Shown: positions 44,721 through 54,161, numbered from the stretch's first letter. The stretch: DNA of 64,000 nucleotides from Flammeovirgaceae bacterium (GCA_027487845.1 JAIYCV010000037.1:88500-152499); one strand, 5' to 3'. Notes: a model not told the origin generated them from the sequence alone. Program-made: numbers and translations.

Positions 44721-45162
44721 CTATTGTAACATTAATAAAATAACTAGTGGAAAAAATGCCATTATCATTTTCGATTTTAACTCTCTTGAAACTCGTAGGG
44801 TTTGTTATTTTTAAATCGAGAATATTCAATACAAATCCACACCTCTCAGATTCAAATTTAAAATCCCTTTTATATGAAAGCGTGAGGGTGTCCGTTCTAA
44901 TACCATTTGAAAAAAAGTAGGTTAACTGATCTTGATTAAGCGACAGAGCGAGAGAGAAAAAACCGTTGGAGTTATTGAAAACATTTTTTGTTTCTTTTGC
45001 CGTTGCTGTCTGATAGAGAACAGGAGAATTTACATTAGTGAACCGCACACCGAGAACCGGTTCAATAGGCTCTGGGCAGGGTTCTAGGCAGTTAGAAAAA
45101 AAAGGCATTGAAACGAAAAAAGAGATACCAATCAATAACTTTAATTTTCTAACTGTTTTCAT
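44713..45162 (-). CDS. DUF6452-like lipoprotein
   Basis: 149 residues with a signal ending in a possible lipobox (FFSNC at about 21-25), then CPEPIEPVLGVRFTN and a later FESERCGFVLNILDLKITNP. The paired Cys, the D-x-L-x-L-x-Y stretch (TDTLTLSYKRDF) and the CGF motif resemble DUF6452, which in Bacteroidota often precedes a DUF6048 protein, as here. Function is unknown. The gene overlaps its downstream partner by 8 bp and follows sucB after 11 bp. Confidence 0.6.
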   Translation of the reverse strand: MKTVRKLKLLIGISFFVSMPFFSNCLEPCPEPIEPVLGVRFTNVNSPVLYQTATAKETKNVFNNSNGFFSLALSLNQDQLTYFFSNGIRTDTLTLSYKRDFKFESERCGFVLNILDLKITNPTSFKRVKIENDNGIFSTSYFINVTIDD

Positions 45163-45173
45163 GCGTTTAAATT

Positions 45174-46682
45174 TTAAACTCCCAAAATTAACCTTCCAGG
45201 ATCTTCCAACATTTCTTTCACGCGCACCAAGAAACTAACGGATTCTCTTCCATCCACAATTCTATGATCATATGAAAGAGCTAAATACATAATTGGCCTC
45301 ACTACAATTTCACCCTTTACCACTACTGGCCGCTCAACAATATTATGCATTCCTAAAATAGCCGATTGGGGTGCGTTAATAATAGGTGTTGACAACATCG
45401 AACCGAACACGCCACCGTTGGTAATGGTGAAAGTGCCGCCCGTCATTTCCTCAATAGAAAGCTTACCTTCTCTTCCGCGACCAGCCAGTCGAGCAATTTC
45501 AGCTTCCACTTGGTTCATACTTAAGGCCTCCGCATTTCGTATTACAGGAACAACTAGTCCTTTTGGAGTTGATACTGCGATGGACACATCGCAGTAATCA
45601 TGATAGACAATTTCATCACCATCAATCGATGCATTTACAGCAGGGAATTCCTTCAGTGCTGCGCAAACTGCCTTGGTAAAGAAGGACATAAATCCCAGCC
45701 CCACGCCATACTTTTCCTTAAACTGATCTTTGTAACGAGAACGCAATTCCATCACTGGCTTCATATCCACTTCATTGAAAGTGGTAAGCATTGCTGTTTC
45801 GTTTTTTACGGCAACTAATCGCCTAGCAATTGTTTTACGTATAGAAGACATTTTCTCCCTTCTAACTGTTCTTAGACCCCCGCTTGCAATAACGGGTGGT
45901 GCGCTTGCAGCTGCTGATTTTGCCTCTGGCTTTGCAGCGGGTTGCGCTTTTGCAGCATCTTCCTTAGTAATTCTACCTCCAACTCCCGATCCGTCAACTT
46001 GTGTTGCAAGAATTCCTTTTTCGTCCAAAATTTTTGCTGCCGCTGGCGAGGGTGTTCCTGCCGCATACGATTTGTTATCGGACGCTGGTGCGACTGGCGT
46101 AGTGGCAACAGTGGCTGCAGACGGTGGTGTCGCTGGTGCTCCTTCCGCAACTTCAATTTTACAAATCAAGCCTCCGATGGGTAGGGTTGTCTTTTCCTGC
46201 GCTACAATTCGCAAAATTCCATTTGCTTCTGCCGGAAGTTCAAACGTTGCCTTGTCCGACTCAACTTCGGCTATCACCTCGTCAAGCTTTACAAAATCTC
46301 CTTCCTTTTTCAACCAAGTTGAAATGGTTACTTCAGTAATTGACTCGCCCACTGGGGGCACTTTCATTTCTTTTATTCCACCTGTTGCACTCATTGGTTT
46401 TGTTATTGGCGTTGTTGTTTCAATTTTTGTTGGTATGGTAATCGTTGCAGAAGGTTCGATTTCACAAATCAATTGGCCTATTGCTAAAACGTCACCTTTC
46501 TTGCCTACTATTTTTAAAGCCCCAGCTACTGGCGCGGTTAATTCAAAGGTTGCTTTGTCCGATTCGAGCTCAGCAATAACTTCGTCCATTTTCACTACGT
46601 CCCCATCGCTTTTAAGCCAGTTAGCAATGGTTACTTCGGTAATCGATTCACCAACGGTTGGTACTTTTACTTGTTGTGCCAT
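45174..46682 (-). CDS. sucB: 2-oxoglutarate dehydrogenase E2 (succinyltransferase), two lipoyl domains
   Basis: E2 transfers the succinyl group from lipoate to CoA in the TCA cycle. It has two lipoyl domains, with lipoyl-lysines at Lys43 and Lys144 (both in ESDKATFE), a proline/alanine-rich linker, a peripheral subunit-binding domain (about 208-240, [13 protein letters not shown]), and the catalytic domain (about 270-502) with [16 protein letters not shown], whose His and Asp are catalytic. Most OGDH E2 proteins have one lipoyl domain, so two is a variant, as seen in other Cytophagales as far as I recall. It lies 18 bp downstream of sucA. Confidence 0.93.
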   Translation of the reverse strand: MAQQVKVPTVGESITEVTIANWLKSDGDVVKMDEVIAELESDKATFELTAPVAGALKIVGKKGDVLAIGQLICEIEPSATITIPTKIETTTPITKPMSATGGIKEMKVPPVGESITEVTISTWLKKEGDFVKLDEVIAEVESDKATFELPAEANGILRIVAQEKTTLPIGGLICKIEVAEGAPATPPSAATVATTPVAPASDNKSYAAGTPSPAAAKILDEKGILATQVDGSGVGGRITKEDAAKAQPAAKPEAKSAAASAPPVIASGGLRTVRREKMSSIRKTIARRLVAVKNETAMLTTFNEVDMKPVMELRSRYKDQFKEKYGVGLGFMSFFTKAVCAALKEFPAVNASIDGDEIVYHDYCDVSIAVSTPKGLVVPVIRNAEALSMNQVEAEIARLAGRGREGKLSIEEMTGGTFTITNGGVFGSMLSTPIINAPQSAILGMHNIVERPVVVKGEIVVRPIMYLALSYDHRIVDGRESVSFLVRVKEMLEDPGRLILGV

Positions 46683-46700
46683 TAATTAAATCTAAAACAG

Positions 46701-49424
46701 TTAAATTTCTAATGCTTGATTTACAATACGTTCTTGTTCTGCTTTATGAACTTTAGAATAACCTGTAGCTGGTGATGCCGAAGCTTTGCGCGAAATCAAC
46801 TCAAACTTTTGAGTTGGCGCAACTCGCATCATGTACGACCAACAGCCCATATTAGCTGGCTCTTCTTGCACCCACGCCAATTTTGCTCCTTTGTATTTCT
46901 TGATGATTGAGTTAAACTGTCTCTCAGGAAATGGATGTAGCTGCTCGAGCCTAACAATGGCCACATCTTTTTGCTTTTTCTTTGTTTGGCCTTCCAACAA
47001 ATCATAGTAAATCTTGCCGGAACAGAAAACAACTTTCTTAACCTCTTTTGTTGAAATGGTGCTGTCGTCTACTATCTCTTTGAAAGATCCTTTGATAAAC
47101 TCCTGCGCTGGAGAAACAACCAACGGATGACGTAGCAACGATTTAGGCGAAAAAACAATACAAGGCTTTCTGAAGCCCCAGGCCATTTGCCTTCTCAGCA
47201 AGTGGAAAATATTAGCGGGTGTAGTTGGGTTAGCCACTATCATATTGTACTCCGCAGAAAGTTGTAAAAACCTTTCCGGACGACAGCTTGAGTGCTCTGG
47301 TCCCTGACCTTCATATCCATGCGGCAATAACATGACCAGTCCGTTCATCCGCTGCCATTTTGATTCTGCACTAGAGATAAATTGGTCTATCATTACTTGT
47401 GCTCCGTTGACAAAATCTCCAAACTGAGCCTCCCAAACAACAAGGGCATTTGGATTAGACATGGCGTAACCATATTCAAACCCCAACACACCAAACTCCG
47501 AAAGCAATGAATTGTAGATGTGGAATTTCAATTGTCCGGCCTCAATATGATCTAAACCACAATAAGGCTCGTTGGTGGTTGAATCGAAAAAGTAAGCATG
47601 GCGATGAGAAAACGTGCCACGTTTTACGTCTTGCCCCGACATTCGCACAGGAACTTTTTCGGAAAGCAACGATCCATAGGCCAAAAGTTCTGCTTCTGCC
47701 CAACCCAATATCTTATTTTCGAAATAAGCTGCTTTTCTATCCTTTAACAATTTTTCTATTTGCTTGAGGGGTTTAAATCCTTCCGGAATAGTAGTTATCG
47801 CCTTTGCTACCTTTTCGAACGTGGCTTCACTAATGCCGGTTTCAGGAGATTGATCAAAGTCTTCTGGCTTCGCCCTGTGCATTTTTTCCCATTCTTCTTC
47901 AATTTTTTGAGGCACATAAGGCAATGGCTTTTGCTTTACTTCCGTAAGCCTCTCTTGAAGTTGATTGCGAAACGTTTTATCCATTTCATCGGCCATAGCC
48001 GCGTCAACATCCGCGCGCTCAATTAATTTCTTAACATAAATTTCGCGAGGATTTGGATGCTTCGCGATTAAGTTATATAAAATTGGCTGTGTAAACTTCG
48101 GTTCATCGCTTTCGTTGTGCCCGTGCCTGCGGTAGCAAAGCATATCAATAAATACGTCCTTACCAAACTTTTGACGATACTCCACTGCTAATTTCGACAC
48201 GAAGTTAACTGCTTCGGCATCATCACCGTTTACATGCAACACGGGCGAGTCGATAATCTTGGCTACGTCAGTGCAGTAAATTGAAGTTCGCGCATCTTCA
48301 TAATCGGTTGTAAAACCAATTTGATTGTTGATGACAAAGTGAATTGTACCTCCTGTTGTATAGCCTTCCAACCCCGACATTTGAACTCCTTCGTACACAA
48401 TTCCTTGGCCAGCAACCGCTGCATCACCATGAATTAAGATGGCCATGGCCTTGTTCAACTCTCCTTTATATTCGTCATCGATTTGACCCCGTGTATAACC
48501 TAAAACAAGAGGATTAACGGCCTCCAAATGCGAGGGATTAGGTGTTAGTTTCAAGTATATTTTATTTCCAGAAGGCGTGTCGATATGACTTGCATATCCT
48601 AAATGGTACTTTACATCTCCATCTCCTTCTAGTGCTTCGGTATTTACGTTTCCTTCAAACTCAGTAAAAATCTGTTCATATGTTTTACCCAAAATATTAG
48701 AAAGCACATTTAATCGCCCCCGGTGCGCCATCCCAATTACTATTTCTTTCACGCCCGTCCCTGCTGAAGCATTGATAATAGTTTGAAGGGCGGGTATCGT
48801 GTTCTCACCACCTTCTAATGAAAAACGCTTTTGGCCTAAAAACTTTGTATGAAGAAAATTCTCGAAAACAACTGCTTCATTTAATTTTGAGAGTATGCCC
48901 TTTTTCTCGTCAATACCAGGGGAATAATTGAAGTATTCCTTTTCTATTTTTTGGAAGAACCATGACCTTACCTCATCGTTCCTGATGAAATTATATTCAA
49001 AACCAATTGAACCTAAATACAATACTTTTAAGCGATCAATTATTTTTCTTAGGCTTGATTTCGGCATCCCTATTTCTGAAGCCACGTCAAACTCTACGTC
49101 CAAATCGGCATCGGTGAGTCCGAAAGTTTTGTGATCCAACTGAACGCCATGATCTCTCCTTTCCCTCACAGGATTTGTATTGGCTTTTAAGTGGCCAAAC
49201 GAGCGATAAGCAAAAATCAGGGTTCTTACGAAAGTCTCTTTTATATTTCCTCCATCCGTCGAAATGGCATTTCCATTTTCTCCAAATCGTTGTGAAGAAA
49301 ACTCATATCCTTCAAAAAACTTTTGCCATTGAATGTCAACAGACGAAGGATTTAATTTATAGGATTGAAAAAGCTGATCAACGTAACTAACATCAGCATT
49401 AGAGAGGTACGAGTATTTGTCCAT
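46701..49424 (-). CDS. sucA: 2-oxoglutarate dehydrogenase E1
   Basis: The thiamin-diphosphate-dependent decarboxylase E1 of the OGDH complex. Visible blocks include IGMAHRGRLNVLSNILGKTYEQIFTEFEG, HGDAAVAGQGIVYEG, DMLCYRRHGHNESDEP, the ThDP motif EYGYAMSNPNALVVWEAQFGDFVNGAQ, and LPHGYEGQGPEHSSCRPERFL. From ATG 49424 the protein has 907 residues. An upstream in-frame start at 49493 would add 23 residues with a hydrophobic stretch and is rejected, since MDKYSYLSNADVSYVDQLF is the usual N-terminus. A -7 element lies 18 bp upstream. Confidence 0.95.
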   Translation of the reverse strand: MDKYSYLSNADVSYVDQLFQSYKLNPSSVDIQWQKFFEGYEFSSQRFGENGNAISTDGGNIKETFVRTLIFAYRSFGHLKANTNPVRERRDHGVQLDHKTFGLTDADLDVEFDVASEIGMPKSSLRKIIDRLKVLYLGSIGFEYNFIRNDEVRSWFFQKIEKEYFNYSPGIDEKKGILSKLNEAVVFENFLHTKFLGQKRFSLEGGENTIPALQTIINASAGTGVKEIVIGMAHRGRLNVLSNILGKTYEQIFTEFEGNVNTEALEGDGDVKYHLGYASHIDTPSGNKIYLKLTPNPSHLEAVNPLVLGYTRGQIDDEYKGELNKAMAILIHGDAAVAGQGIVYEGVQMSGLEGYTTGGTIHFVINNQIGFTTDYEDARTSIYCTDVAKIIDSPVLHVNGDDAEAVNFVSKLAVEYRQKFGKDVFIDMLCYRRHGHNESDEPKFTQPILYNLIAKHPNPREIYVKKLIERADVDAAMADEMDKTFRNQLQERLTEVKQKPLPYVPQKIEEEWEKMHRAKPEDFDQSPETGISEATFEKVAKAITTIPEGFKPLKQIEKLLKDRKAAYFENKILGWAEAELLAYGSLLSEKVPVRMSGQDVKRGTFSHRHAYFFDSTTNEPYCGLDHIEAGQLKFHIYNSLLSEFGVLGFEYGYAMSNPNALVVWEAQFGDFVNGAQVMIDQFISSAESKWQRMNGLVMLLPHGYEGQGPEHSSCRPERFLQLSAEYNMIVANPTTPANIFHLLRRQMAWGFRKPCIVFSPKSLLRHPLVVSPAQEFIKGSFKEIVDDSTISTKEVKKVVFCSGKIYYDLLEGQTKKKQKDVAIVRLEQLHPFPERQFNSIIKKYKGAKLAWVQEEPANMGCWSYMMRVAPTQKFELISRKASASPATGYSKVHKAEQERIVNQALEI

Positions 49425-49441
49425 ATTTTTATGAATGCTAA

Positions 49442-49449
49442 CAAATGTA
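49442..49449 (-). promoter_or_regulatory. -7 promoter element TACATTTG of sucA
   Basis: Exact TAnnTTTG on the minus strand, 17 bp before the ATG at 49424. It lies inside the rejected upstream extension of the sucA frame, supporting the shorter start. No -33 at standard distance. Confidence 0.45.
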
Positions 49450-49541
49450 TAAAAGCAGGCTAATATTAAAAAACCTAATAACCGTTTATTCAACTATCTG
49501 TCCATGCCGACCAAAAAAGCTTTATTATTCTTTCCGGGACC

Positions 49542-49571
49542 TTGTTAAAAAGCTAAAAACGCATACCTTTG
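49542..49571 (+). promoter_or_regulatory. -33/-7 promoter of rpsP-rimM-trmD
   Basis: TTG (49542-49544), 19-bp spacer, TACCTTTG (49564-49571) followed by CAG; an excellent match 49 bp upstream of rpsP. Confidence 0.8.
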
Positions 49572-49620
49572 CAGTCCTTTTAAAAATCGGACGAGATCCA
49601 CACCTTAAAAACGTAACAAA

Positions 49621-50139
49621 ATGGCAGTAAGAATTAGATTATCTAGAAGAGGCCGCAAAAAATTGGCTTTATATGATGTAATTGTAGCAGACGCACGTGC
49701 GCCACGCGATGGAAAGTTCATCGAAAAGATCGGTACATATAATCCTATCACAAACCCAGCAACAATTGATATTGATAACCAAAAGGCATTTGATTGGCTT
49801 ATGAAAGGCGCGTTGCCTTCGGAAACCGTCAAAAAAATGCTTTCTTATAGAGGTGTTACTCTGAAAAGACATCTTCAGATTGGCGTAATTAAAGGTGCGA
49901 TTACGCAAGAACAAGCCGATGCTAAATTAGCCGAATGGCAAAAAGCAAAAGACGCCAAGATTTCAAACAAAGTAGATTCGTTGTCAAAAGCCAAAGAACA
50001 AGCAGCCAAGGCACGTAAAGAAGCTGAAACTAAAGTAAGAGAGGCAAAGGCCGAGGCTATTCGGAAGAAGGCGGAAGCACTTAATGCTGCGCCTGTAGTA
50101 GAAGCTGCACCTGAGCAAGAACCTGCTTCAGAAGCATAA
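49621..50139 (+). CDS. rpsP: 30S ribosomal protein S16 with Lys/Ala/Glu tail
   Basis: S16 is an assembly protein of the 30S subunit. The conserved core is residues 1-80 (AVRIRLSRRGRKKLALYDVIVADARAPRDGKFIEKIGTYNPI). After it comes a long C-terminal extension of about 85 residues, predicted helical and coiled-coil-like (KAKEQAAKARKEAETKVREAKAEA), ending in an acidic, Ala/Pro-rich tail. Extended S16 proteins of this size are usual in Bacteroidota. A consensus promoter precedes the gene, and rimM and trmD follow. Confidence 0.96.
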   Translation: MAVRIRLSRRGRKKLALYDVIVADARAPRDGKFIEKIGTYNPITNPATIDIDNQKAFDWLMKGALPSETVKKMLSYRGVTLKRHLQIGVIKGAITQEQADAKLAEWQKAKDAKISNKVDSLSKAKEQAAKARKEAETKVREAKAEAIRKKAEALNAAPVVEAAPEQEPASEA

Positions 50140-50168
50140 GTTAAGTATTAAAAACAAATTAATAAATT

Positions 50169-50199
50169 GCCGCATTGCGTTTAGCCTTGCGGCTTTTTT
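50169..50199 (+). terminator. terminator-like hairpin abutting the rimM start codon
   Basis: Six-bp GC-rich stem GCCGCA (50169-50174) / TGCGGC (50188-50193), a 13-nt loop, and T6 (50194-50199) that ends exactly where the rimM ATG begins. It would partially terminate after rpsP and lower rimM-trmD expression. Confidence 0.75.
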
Positions 50200-50712
50200 A
50201 TGGATCAAAATAATTACTTCAAAATAGGATACGTCTCAAAAACCCATGGACTAAAGGGGGGTGTTACTGCTATTCTGGATACTGATTTTGACGTAACTGA
50301 CTTAAACGACTTATATATCGAAGTTGGTGGTGCTTTTATTCCCCATTCGATTGAAGACCTATCTGACAGAGGCGATAAAGCCTTTTTAAAATTGGAGGGC
50401 ATAAATTCCCCGGAGGCTGCAAGTAATCTAAAAGGCGCCACCATTTATTTATTAAAGAGCGCAAGGCCAAAGCTAAAGCGTGGCGATTTCTACGATGATG
50501 AAATTATCGGTTTTGAAGTAACCGATGAAACCGCGGGCATAATTGGGATTATTAAAGAAATTATCCAGACGGGGCTCAACAAATTAATAGTGGTTGTCAA
50601 TAATTCTGGCAAGGAAATTCTTATTCCTATCAATGCGCCCTTCATAATAAGTGTGTTAAAATCAAAACGCAAACTGCTGGTAGATTTGCCAGGAGGTTAT
50701 TTGGATATCTAA
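50200..50712 (+). CDS. rimM: ribosome maturation factor RimM
   Basis: RimM binds S19 and helps mature the 30S head. The N-terminal domain starts YFKIGYVSKTHGLKGGVTAIL, the usual RimM opening, and the C-terminal PRC-barrel has DDEIIGFEVTDETAGIIGIIKEII and ILIPINAPFI. The length of 170 is normal. ATG 50200 directly follows the T-tract of a terminator-like hairpin, so there is no room for a conventional ribosome-binding site, which matters little in Bacteroidota. trmD starts 3 bp downstream of the stop. Confidence 0.94.
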   Translation: MDQNNYFKIGYVSKTHGLKGGVTAILDTDFDVTDLNDLYIEVGGAFIPHSIEDLSDRGDKAFLKLEGINSPEAASNLKGATIYLLKSARPKLKRGDFYDDEIIGFEVTDETAGIIGIIKEIIQTGLNKLIVVVNNSGKEILIPINAPFIISVLKSKRKLLVDLPGGYLDI

Positions 50713-50715
50713 TCC

Positions 50716-51402
50716 ATGCAAATTGATATCATCACATGCTTGCCTAAGTTACTTGAAAGCCCTTTCTCTGATTCAATATTAAAAAGAGCGCAGCAAAAGG
50801 GGTTGGTCAAAGTTAATGTGCATGACCTTCGCGACTATTCAACCAACAAACAAAAATCGGTAGATGACTACGCTTTTGGCGGAGGTGCAGGCATGGTTAT
50901 GATGATCGAGCCAATAGATCGATGCATCTCTTCACTGAAAGGTAAGAATACGTATGACGAAATAATTTATATGAGCCCAGATGGAGAACTACTCACTCAA
51001 TCGGTGGCCAACCAACTTAGTCTTAAAAAGAATTTGATTATGCTTTGCGGGCATTATAAGGGAGTGGATGAACGCATTCGCGAGCATCTCATTACAAAAG
51101 AAGTCAGCATTGGCGATTTTGTAATTTCTGGTGGAGAATTGGCGGCAGCCGTTTTGGCAGATTCTATTATTAGACTGCTACCAGGTGTTTTGTCTGACGA
51201 AACTTCAGCACTGTCAGATTCTTTCCAAGATGGTTTAATCGCACCACCCGTTTACTCCCGCCCGGCAGAATACAAAGGCTGGAGAGTACCTGAAGTGCTT
51301 CTTTCAGGCCATGAATCAAGAATTCGCGAGTGGAGAAGTATTCAATCCCTGGAAAGAACTCAAAAAAGAAGGCCTTATCTTTTGAAAGGCAATGAGAATT
51401 GA
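50716..51402 (+). CDS. trmD: tRNA (guanine37-N1)-methyltransferase
   Basis: TrmD methylates G37 of tRNAs reading CNN codons, preventing frameshifting. The N-terminus [24 protein letters not shown], the [12 protein letters not shown] loop, the trefoil-knot SAM site [16 protein letters not shown] and [29 protein letters not shown], and the C-terminal [18 protein letters not shown] are all present. It is 228 residues long. It is coupled to rimM (3-bp gap) in the conserved rpsP-rimM-trmD cluster, with rplS following but separately promoted. Confidence 0.97.
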   Translation: MQIDIITCLPKLLESPFSDSILKRAQQKGLVKVNVHDLRDYSTNKQKSVDDYAFGGGAGMVMMIEPIDRCISSLKGKNTYDEIIYMSPDGELLTQSVANQLSLKKNLIMLCGHYKGVDERIREHLITKEVSIGDFVISGGELAAAVLADSIIRLLPGVLSDETSALSDSFQDGLIAPPVYSRPAEYKGWRVPEVLLSGHESRIREWRSIQSLERTQKRRPYLLKGNEN

Positions 51403-51489
51403 AATGCCGAGGTTATATGTAATGCTCGCGTGCCTGACGATCACTACAAAATCTGAAATCTGCATTTTGAAACCGCGCCCGAATTTAAA

Positions 51490-51517
51490 ATTCGTAATTC
51501 GTAATTTGTAATTCGTA
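51490..51517 (+). repeat. 7-bp tandem repeat (4 copies) in the rplS leader
   Basis: ATTCGTA is repeated at 51490-51496, 51497-51503 and 51511-51517, with the variant ATTTGTA at 51504-51510. The variant copy supplies the TTTG used as the -33 element of rplS. Confidence 0.7.
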
Positions 51518-51534
51518 ATTCATGTCTATATTTG
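51505..51534 (+). promoter_or_regulatory. -33/-7 promoter of rplS
   Basis: TTTG (51505-51508), 18-bp spacer, TATATTTG (51527-51534), 25 bp before the ATG. The -33 box is one variant unit of a 7-bp tandem repeat. Confidence 0.7.
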
Positions 51535-51559
51535 CACTCCATTTTAAAAAACGAGTCCC

Positions 51560-51931
51560 ATGGCTGATTTAATAAAACTAGTAGAACAAGAACTTGCGGC
51601 AACAAGAGAAAAACATCCCTCCTTTAAAGCGGGTGATACGATAAATGTTCACGTAAAAATCAGCGAAGGGAACAAAGAAAGAATTCAACAGTTTCAAGGT
51701 GTAGTTTTGTATCGAAAGAACAAAAGCACAAATGGAGAATCGTTTTCGGTAAGAAAAGTATCAAACGGAGTAGGTGTTGAAAGGATATTTCCAATACTAA
51801 GCCCGAGCATCGACAAAATAGAAGTACTAAAAGTCGGTAAAGTAAGAAGAGCAAAACTTTACTTCTTGAAAGGTCGTCAAGGTAAATCAGCGAGGATAAA
51901 AGAAAAATTGACTCAGTTGTCTGCCAAGTAA
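51560..51931 (+). CDS. rplS: 50S ribosomal protein L19
   Basis: L19 sits at the 30S-50S interface. The 123-residue protein has the conserved [29 protein letters not shown], then [46 protein letters not shown], the diagnostic L19 block. It is separated from trmD by 157 bp, including its own promoter, and closed by a strong terminator, so unlike E. coli it is not strictly part of the rpsP operon. Confidence 0.97.
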   Translation: MADLIKLVEQELAATREKHPSFKAGDTINVHVKISEGNKERIQQFQGVVLYRKNKSTNGESFSVRKVSNGVGVERIFPILSPSIDKIEVLKVGKVRRAKLYFLKGRQGKSARIKEKLTQLSAK

Positions 51932-51950
51932 CATAGCCATTCTCTATTCA

Positions 51951-51984
51951 AAAGGTCTTTTTCAAAACGGAAAAGACCTTTTTT
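51951..51984 (+). terminator. intrinsic terminator after rplS
   Basis: Eleven-bp stem AAAGGTCTTTT (51951-51961) / AAAAGACCTTT (51971-51981), T-tract to 51984. Confidence 0.9.
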
Positions 51985-52011
51985 ATTTGGAAGACAAACA
52001 AAGTCCGCTAC

Positions 52012-52042
52012 TTGGACGGCATAGGAAGGAATCCTATATTTG
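52012..52042 (+). promoter_or_regulatory. -33/-7 promoter of the aldolase gene
   Basis: TTG (52012-52014), 20-bp spacer, TATATTTG (52035-52042), 19 bp before the ATG at 52062. The promoter lies inside an upstream extension of the open frame (from 51987), so that extension is not coding. Confidence 0.7.
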
Positions 52043-52061
52043 CTCCTCACCGTCTATTATT

Positions 52062-53135
52062 ATGGCAAAAAGAAACGTATCAGAAATTCTTGGTGACAAA
52101 GCCAAGTACTTGTTAGATTACAAAAGCAAGACTTTCCCCAAAGAAACTTTACATACTCCTACTCCTGACTTTATAGACAGGATTTTTGTTCAATCGAATA
52201 GAAATCCTCAAGTACTAAGGAGCTTGGGGGCATTATTCAATCACGGCCGTTTGGCCGAAACTGGATTTCTTTCAATACTTCCCATCGATCAGGGGATTGA
52301 ACACAGTGCTGGCGCATCCTTTGCGAAAAACCCGATGTATTTCGATCCTGAAAATATCGTTAAATTGGCCATTGAAGGAGGCTGTAATGCTGTAGCAACC
52401 ACTTACGGAAACTTGGCGATTGTGTCGCGAAAATATGCTCATAAAATTCCATTCATTGTAAAAATCAATCACAACGAACTTTTAACTTACCCTAACAAGG
52501 CAGACGAGATCATGTTCGGCTCTGTGGATGAAGCCTGGAATCTTGGAGCCTGCGCAGTGGGCGCCACCATTTATTTTGGATCCGATGGTGCAACTCGCCA
52601 AATTCAAGAAGTCTCTCTGGCCTTCGAACGAGCACATGAACTGGGTATGGCTACTATTTTATGGTGCTACACTAGAAACAATGCCTTCAAAAAAGATGGT
52701 GTTGACTACCATACGTCAGCTGACTTGACTGGCCAGGCAAACCATTTAGGTGTTACCATTCAGGCTGACATAATAAAGCAAAAGCTGGCCACTAATAATG
52801 GTGGATATAAAATGTTGAATACGGGCGGATCTAGCTATGGAAAATTGGACGAAAGGATATACAGTGAGTTGACAACAGACCATCCTATTGATCTATGCCG
52901 CTACCAAGTAGCTAATTGCTATATGGGGAGAGCTGGTTTGATAAACTCTGGAGGAGAATCAAAGGGAGCTTCTGACTTAGGCGATGCGATTGAGACGGCA
53001 GTAATCAATAAAAGGGCTGGCGGAATGGGGCTTATTTCGGGAAGGAAAGCGTTTCAAAAACCACTCGCAGACGGAATTGAAATTCTGAATGCAATACAAG
53101 ATGTGTATCTGGACAAAAGCATTGATTTAGCTTAA
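52062..53135 (+). CDS. class I fructose-bisphosphate aldolase
   Basis: A class I (Schiff-base) aldolase of the archaeal/DhnA-like type, which splits fructose-1,6-bisphosphate in glycolysis. It has 357 residues from ATG 52062; the longer frame from ATG 51987 is rejected because a consensus promoter lies within it. Blocks include [23 protein letters not shown], the [33 protein letters not shown] stretch with a candidate active-site Lys, and a C-terminal phosphate-binding [12 protein letters not shown]. It is monocistronic between two strong terminators. Confidence 0.92.
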   Translation: MAKRNVSEILGDKAKYLLDYKSKTFPKETLHTPTPDFIDRIFVQSNRNPQVLRSLGALFNHGRLAETGFLSILPIDQGIEHSAGASFAKNPMYFDPENIVKLAIEGGCNAVATTYGNLAIVSRKYAHKIPFIVKINHNELLTYPNKADEIMFGSVDEAWNLGACAVGATIYFGSDGATRQIQEVSLAFERAHELGMATILWCYTRNNAFKKDGVDYHTSADLTGQANHLGVTIQADIIKQKLATNNGGYKMLNTGGSSYGKLDERIYSELTTDHPIDLCRYQVANCYMGRAGLINSGGESKGASDLGDAIETAVINKRAGGMGLISGRKAFQKPLADGIEILNAIQDVYLDKSIDLA

Positions 53136-53152
53136 CTTTTATAACTTTATCG

Positions 53153-53181
53153 ACCGATCAGAAACACTGATCGGTTTTTTT
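53153..53181 (+). terminator. intrinsic terminator after the aldolase gene
   Basis: Nine-bp stem ACCGATCAG (53153-53161) / CTGATCGGT (53167-53175), 5-nt loop, T7 to 53181. Confidence 0.92.
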
Positions 53182-53202
53182 ATTTAACGAAAATAAAAAA
53201 TT

Positions 53203-54042
53203 ATGCCTTGGTTTAAGCGCACAGACAAAGGTATTCTCACCCCTACTGAATCGAAACGTGAAGTGCCCGATGGCCTTTGGTTCAAGTCGCCTGGTGGCAA
53301 AATTGTTCATACGCGTGAGCTAAAGAATAACGCATATGTTGTCCCCGAAGAGGATCACCATGTGCGCATTGGTTCCGCTGAATATTTTGAGATTCTTTTT
53401 GATAACAATGAATTTACTGAGCTGGATGCCGACATGATGTCTGGCGATCCATTAAAATTTATCGATACAAAACCCTATCCGAAAAGAATTAAAGAAAGTC
53501 AGGAAAAAACACAACTGAAAGATGCAGTGAGAAGTGCCTATGGCAAAATGAATGATCTTGATTTAACCATTGCGTGTATGGATTTTAACTTCATAGGAGG
53601 CTCTATGGGATCAGTGGTCGGTGAAAAAATAGCAAGGGCAATAGATCACAGCATAAAAACGAATACCCCCTTCTTAATGATTTCCAGATCGGGTGGTGCG
53701 CGTATGATGGAGGCCGGCCTGTCCTTAATGCAGATGGCCAAGACGTCCGCAAAACTAGCTTTATTGAGCGAAGCTAACATCCCATATATATCACTTTTAA
53801 CTGACCCTACAACCGGAGGTGTTACTGCTTCTTACGCGATGCTTGGCGATTTTAATATTTCTGAACCAGGCGCGTTGATCGGGTTTGCTGGACCAAGGGT
53901 TATTAAAGAAACAATCGGCAAAGATTTACCCCCAGGATTTCAAAGTGCAGAATTTGTACTCGATCACGGCTTCTTAGATTTTATCGTAGACAGGAGGAAC
54001 TTGAAGAGTAGGTTGAGTACATTGCTGAGAATAATAAGGTAA
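53203..54042 (+). CDS. accD: acetyl-CoA carboxylase carboxyltransferase beta subunit, cysteine-free zinc ribbon
   Basis: AccD, with AccA, transfers the carboxyl group from biotin to acetyl-CoA, the first step of fatty acid synthesis. The crotonase-like carboxyltransferase core has [48 protein letters not shown] and [35 protein letters not shown], which are diagnostic. The N-terminal zinc-ribbon segment (residues about 24-55) aligns but has no cysteine: the first CxxC position reads KSPGGK and the second VVPEED. So the zinc site is lost although length (279) and core are normal. Confidence 0.94.
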   Translation: MPWFKRTDKGILTPTESKREVPDGLWFKSPGGKIVHTRELKNNAYVVPEEDHHVRIGSAEYFEILFDNNEFTELDADMMSGDPLKFIDTKPYPKRIKESQEKTQLKDAVRSAYGKMNDLDLTIACMDFNFIGGSMGSVVGEKIARAIDHSIKTNTPFLMISRSGGARMMEAGLSLMQMAKTSAKLALLSEANIPYISLLTDPTTGGVTASYAMLGDFNISEPGALIGFAGPRVIKETIGKDLPPGFQSAEFVLDHGFLDFIVDRRNLKSRLSTLLRIIR

Positions 54043-54161
54043 AACAATTTGAAACTATTGAAGCTTGGAAAAAGTTGAAATTTGAGAAACTAATTTATCA
54101 TCGGATAGGCCATACTCCTCATTTTATAAAATTAACTCCGTACCCCAAGTTCAAAAAGAGC

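Noticed and set aside
45775..46689. A 304-codon plus-strand frame opposite sucB
   Set aside because: It is the antisense of the strongly biased sucB coding sequence (its lipoyl and linker regions), with Ala/Ser/Thr-rich low-complexity translation and no recognisable domain.
49425..49493. A 23-residue upstream extension of sucA with a hydrophobic stretch
   Set aside because: It would turn a cytosolic enzyme into one with a signal-like N-terminus, and a -7 promoter element lies within it. ATG 49424 gives the usual E1 start.
51987..52061. A 25-codon upstream extension of the aldolase gene
   Set aside because: A -33/-7 promoter (52012-52042) is located inside it, and the extension has no resemblance to aldolases.
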